Shown: piece after piece, positions 31,566 to 33,198 of the stretch
Layout of the letters: each line of letters starts with the position of its first letter
How positions within the stretch are numbered: the first letter of the stretch is position 1
The notes under the pieces: generated by a model
The model's input: the letters and a program-made list of their open reading frames with translations, nothing else
Told to the model about the DNA's origin: nothing
The model's database searches: none
Source: Croceitalea dokdonensis DOKDO 023
Lineage (GTDB): Bacteria; Bacteroidota; Bacteroidia; Flavobacteriales; Flavobacteriaceae
Direction of reading: 5' to 3'
DNA length: 33,198 nt
Assembly (NCBI RefSeq): GCF_001306415.1
Contig: NZ_LDJX01000012.1
Span: 1-33,198, forward strand
Made by a program: the position numbers and the translations under genes

Positions 31566-33198
31566 TTATCTCTTAATCACCATCTGTTTTTGGAACTGTT
31601 GTCCCTCAGCATCGGTAGCTTTAATGAAATAGTTACCTGCAGGCAAATCATTGACATTAATTTGCTGACCGTTTTGCTTGGTTGCCCTTACGGTCCTTAC
31701 CAAACGGCCCAATAAATCAAAAACCTGATATTCCATGACCTCTGTCTCCAAATCAAACGTCACGTTTACCTCCTCCACAGCAGGGTTTGGTGACAGCATC
31801 ATTGTATTGACCGGTTCACGTCCAAGGCTGGGTATTTGAATATTCCCGCCTGCATCAAGGTTGATAAATAAGAGGTTATCGTACAATGCGGTTCCACCGC
31901 CACTTGTGTCTGTATAGTTACTATGAAACCAGAGGTCTAAGCTGGTAATCCCGGAAGGAACCACAATAGTGGTCTCATAACGTGACCAAGTGCCGCTAAA
32001 ATTACTGAAGCCCAATGCGGTGTTTGCTCGGTTGTCTTGATTAATCTCAAAACGTGCATTACCAGTACCGTCATTACCGTCCACGCCAATTAACAACCTG
32101 TCTCCTGCTTCAATGCCATAGTCCGCCAAAACAATAGGGATATGGTACTTGGCCCAAGGCTGGTTGGCATCAGTATTGGACACCTCTACCGCACAATCAC
32201 TTCCATTGGTGTTCGTGGAAGTACCCACAACAGCATCGGCACCACTTAATAAATTGCCAGTGGGCAATACAATGGCCGGGTCCTCATTAGGTAGGTAATC
32301 CGTACATATCACGGCAACATTAGATGTGACCGTAATGCTTACCGTATCCGTATCAACCTCACCTTGGTCATCGGTCACCGTTAGGGTCAATACCGTTGTG
32401 CCAACAGCTAAGGTAATGGATGGGGACGCTCCCGTGGCAAGCTCGCCAGTGGAATCGCTCCATGAATAGGCCACAATGGTGCCATCTGGGTCCGTACTCC
32501 CATTGCCGTCAAGAACAACTTCCTCAAAGCCCGAACCGTCTACATCTTCAATTGACCGGTCCTGACCTGCATCCGCGATAGGACTTATGTTTACCGATCC
32601 ATCAGCATCCAAGTTCACCACCACCAAATTGTCATAATAGGCCGTTCCACCACCCGAGGCGTCCGTATAATTACTGTGCAGCCATAGGTCCAAGCTTGTA
32701 AGTCCGGATGGCACCACTACCGTAGTCTCATAACCGCTCCAACCACTGCCAAAGTTGGCAAAGCCGAGGGCCGTATTTGGACGGTTGTCCTGGTTGATCT
32801 CAAAGCGGGCGTTGCCCGTACCGTCGTTACCGTCAATGGCGATGAAAAGACGGTCACCGGCCTCAATGCCATGGTCCGCCAAAACAATTGGGATATGGTA
32901 CTTGGCCCAGGGTTGACCACTATCATCGTTCACGACCTCCACCGCACAGTCACTGCCATTGGTGTTCGTGGAAGTACCCACAACAGCATCGGCTCCGCTC
33001 AACAGGGCTCCCACGGGAAGCACAATGGCAGGATCATCGTTTGGCAGGTAGTCCGTACAAGCAACAGGAACATCGGAGCTCACCGTAATGCTTACCGTAT
33101 CACTATCGGTCGCCCCCTGGTCATCCGTCACCGTAAGGGTCAATACCGTTGTGCCAACAGCTAAGGTAATCGATGGGGACGCTCCCGTGGCAAGCTCG
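31566..33198 (-). CDS. C-terminal part of a large T9SS-exported protein with repeated CBM-like and PKD modules
   Basis: The frame is open to the right edge, so the N-terminus lies outside. Visible order: end of a PKD-type repeat; a CBM-like jelly-roll module (CTDYLPNDDPAIVLP to YYDNLVVVNLDADG); a PKD domain (ADAGQDRSIEDVDGSG to TLTVTDDQGEVDTDTVSITV); a second copy of the CBM-like module; then a type A T9SS sorting domain (about the last 90 residues: SPNPAVEEVNVTF, YQVFDLLGRLVRTV, DLPAGNYFIKA, QKQMVIKR). The repeat unit is 753 bp. Modules of this kind often accompany polysaccharide-degrading enzymes. Any catalytic domain would be upstream, outside the window. Confidence 0.9.
   Translation of the reverse strand, partial: ELATGASPSITLAVGTTVLTLTVTDDQGATDSDTVSITVSSDVPVACTDYLPNDDPAIVLPVGALLSGADAVVGTSTNTNGSDCAVEVVNDDSGQPWAKYHIPIVLADHGIEAGDRLFIAIDGNDGTGNARFEINQDNRPNTALGFANFGSGWSGYETTVVVPSGLTSLDLWLHSNYTDASGGGTAYYDNLVVVNLDADGSVNISPIADAGQDRSIEDVDGSGFEEVVLDGNGSTDPDGTIVAYSWSDSTGELATGASPSITLAVGTTVLTLTVTDDQGEVDTDTVSITVTSNVAVICTDYLPNEDPAIVLPTGNLLSGADAVVGTSTNTNGSDCAVEVSNTDANQPWAKYHIPIVLADYGIEAGDRLLIGVDGNDGTGNARFEINQDNRANTALGFSNFSGTWSRYETTIVVPSGITSLDLWFHSNYTDTSGGGTALYDNLLFINLDAGGNIQIPSLGREPVNTMMLSPNPAVEEVNVTFDLETEVMEYQVFDLLGRLVRTVRATKQNGQQINVNDLPAGNYFIKATDAEGQQFQKQMVIKR
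32338..33198 (-). repeat. 753-bp in-frame coding repeats
   Basis: The marker CTTACCGTAT occurs at 32338 and 33091, a period of 753 bp (251 codons). The following 107 bases of the edge copy match the earlier copy very closely. The downstream CBM-like copy (about 31840-32330) and the upstream one (about 32600-33065) are also strongly similar. The unit is one CBM-like module plus one PKD domain; recent duplication is implied. Confidence 0.8.

Overview
The window looks like chromosomal DNA from a marine-type Flavobacteriaceae (Bacteroidota). The evidence is a type IX secretion (T9SS) C-terminal sorting domain, DUF6090, DUF2807 and PspC proteins, a LytS-like kinase carrying a 2TM domain, flavobacterial TAnnTTTG-like promoter elements, and start codons mostly without Shine-Dalgarno sequences. 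I saw no tRNA, rRNA or CRISPR array.

Left edge (1-1231): three full copies and one partial copy of a 155-bp tandem repeat, each carrying an imperfect hairpin, followed by about 730 bp with no convincing gene. Next (1232-8302, all minus strand) is a probable surface-sensing unit. In transcription order it holds a TonB-dependent receptor, a secreted C-type-lectin/Ig-like protein, a periplasmic TPR-like protein and a LytS-type histidine kinase fused to a C-terminal 2TM domain. No LytTR response regulator follows the kinase in the window.

Middle (8304-18720): an RhlE-type DEAD-box helicase with three tight hairpins in its leader; an S51 peptidase; a DUF6090 membrane protein; a PaiB-like FMN-binding protein broken by one in-frame TAG; a DoxX-like membrane protein; a secreted protein of unknown function; a DUF2141 protein; OxyR with both redox cysteines; and an apparently intact IS1182-type insertion sequence with an 8-bp target duplication lying between genes. 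A small conserved protein follows, with its stop codon in the loop of its own terminator.

Housekeeping and stress block (18721-24227): a PBP4-like D-Ala-D-Ala carboxypeptidase lipoprotein, then on the minus strand MsrA, a NudK-like Nudix hydrolase, DUF2461, an AIM24/TIGR00266 protein, an FKBP lipoprotein and a DUF4442 hotdog protein.

Envelope-stress-like cluster (24391-28564, plus): DUF4870, a DUF4440/NTF2-like protein, a PadR regulator, a PspC multidomain membrane protein and a DUF2807 lipoprotein. A highly symmetrical 36-bp inverted repeat sits at the expected transcription start of the cluster. The right end has a lipocalin-like secreted protein, thioredoxin reductase, a LOV-like PAS protein lacking the photoactive cysteine, and the C-terminal part of a large T9SS-exported protein built from 753-bp repeats of a carbohydrate-binding-like module plus PKD.

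The most interesting unexplained items are the 155-bp structured tandem array, the triple-hairpin leader of the helicase, the 36-bp operator-like dyad and the lectin/TonB/kinase unit.
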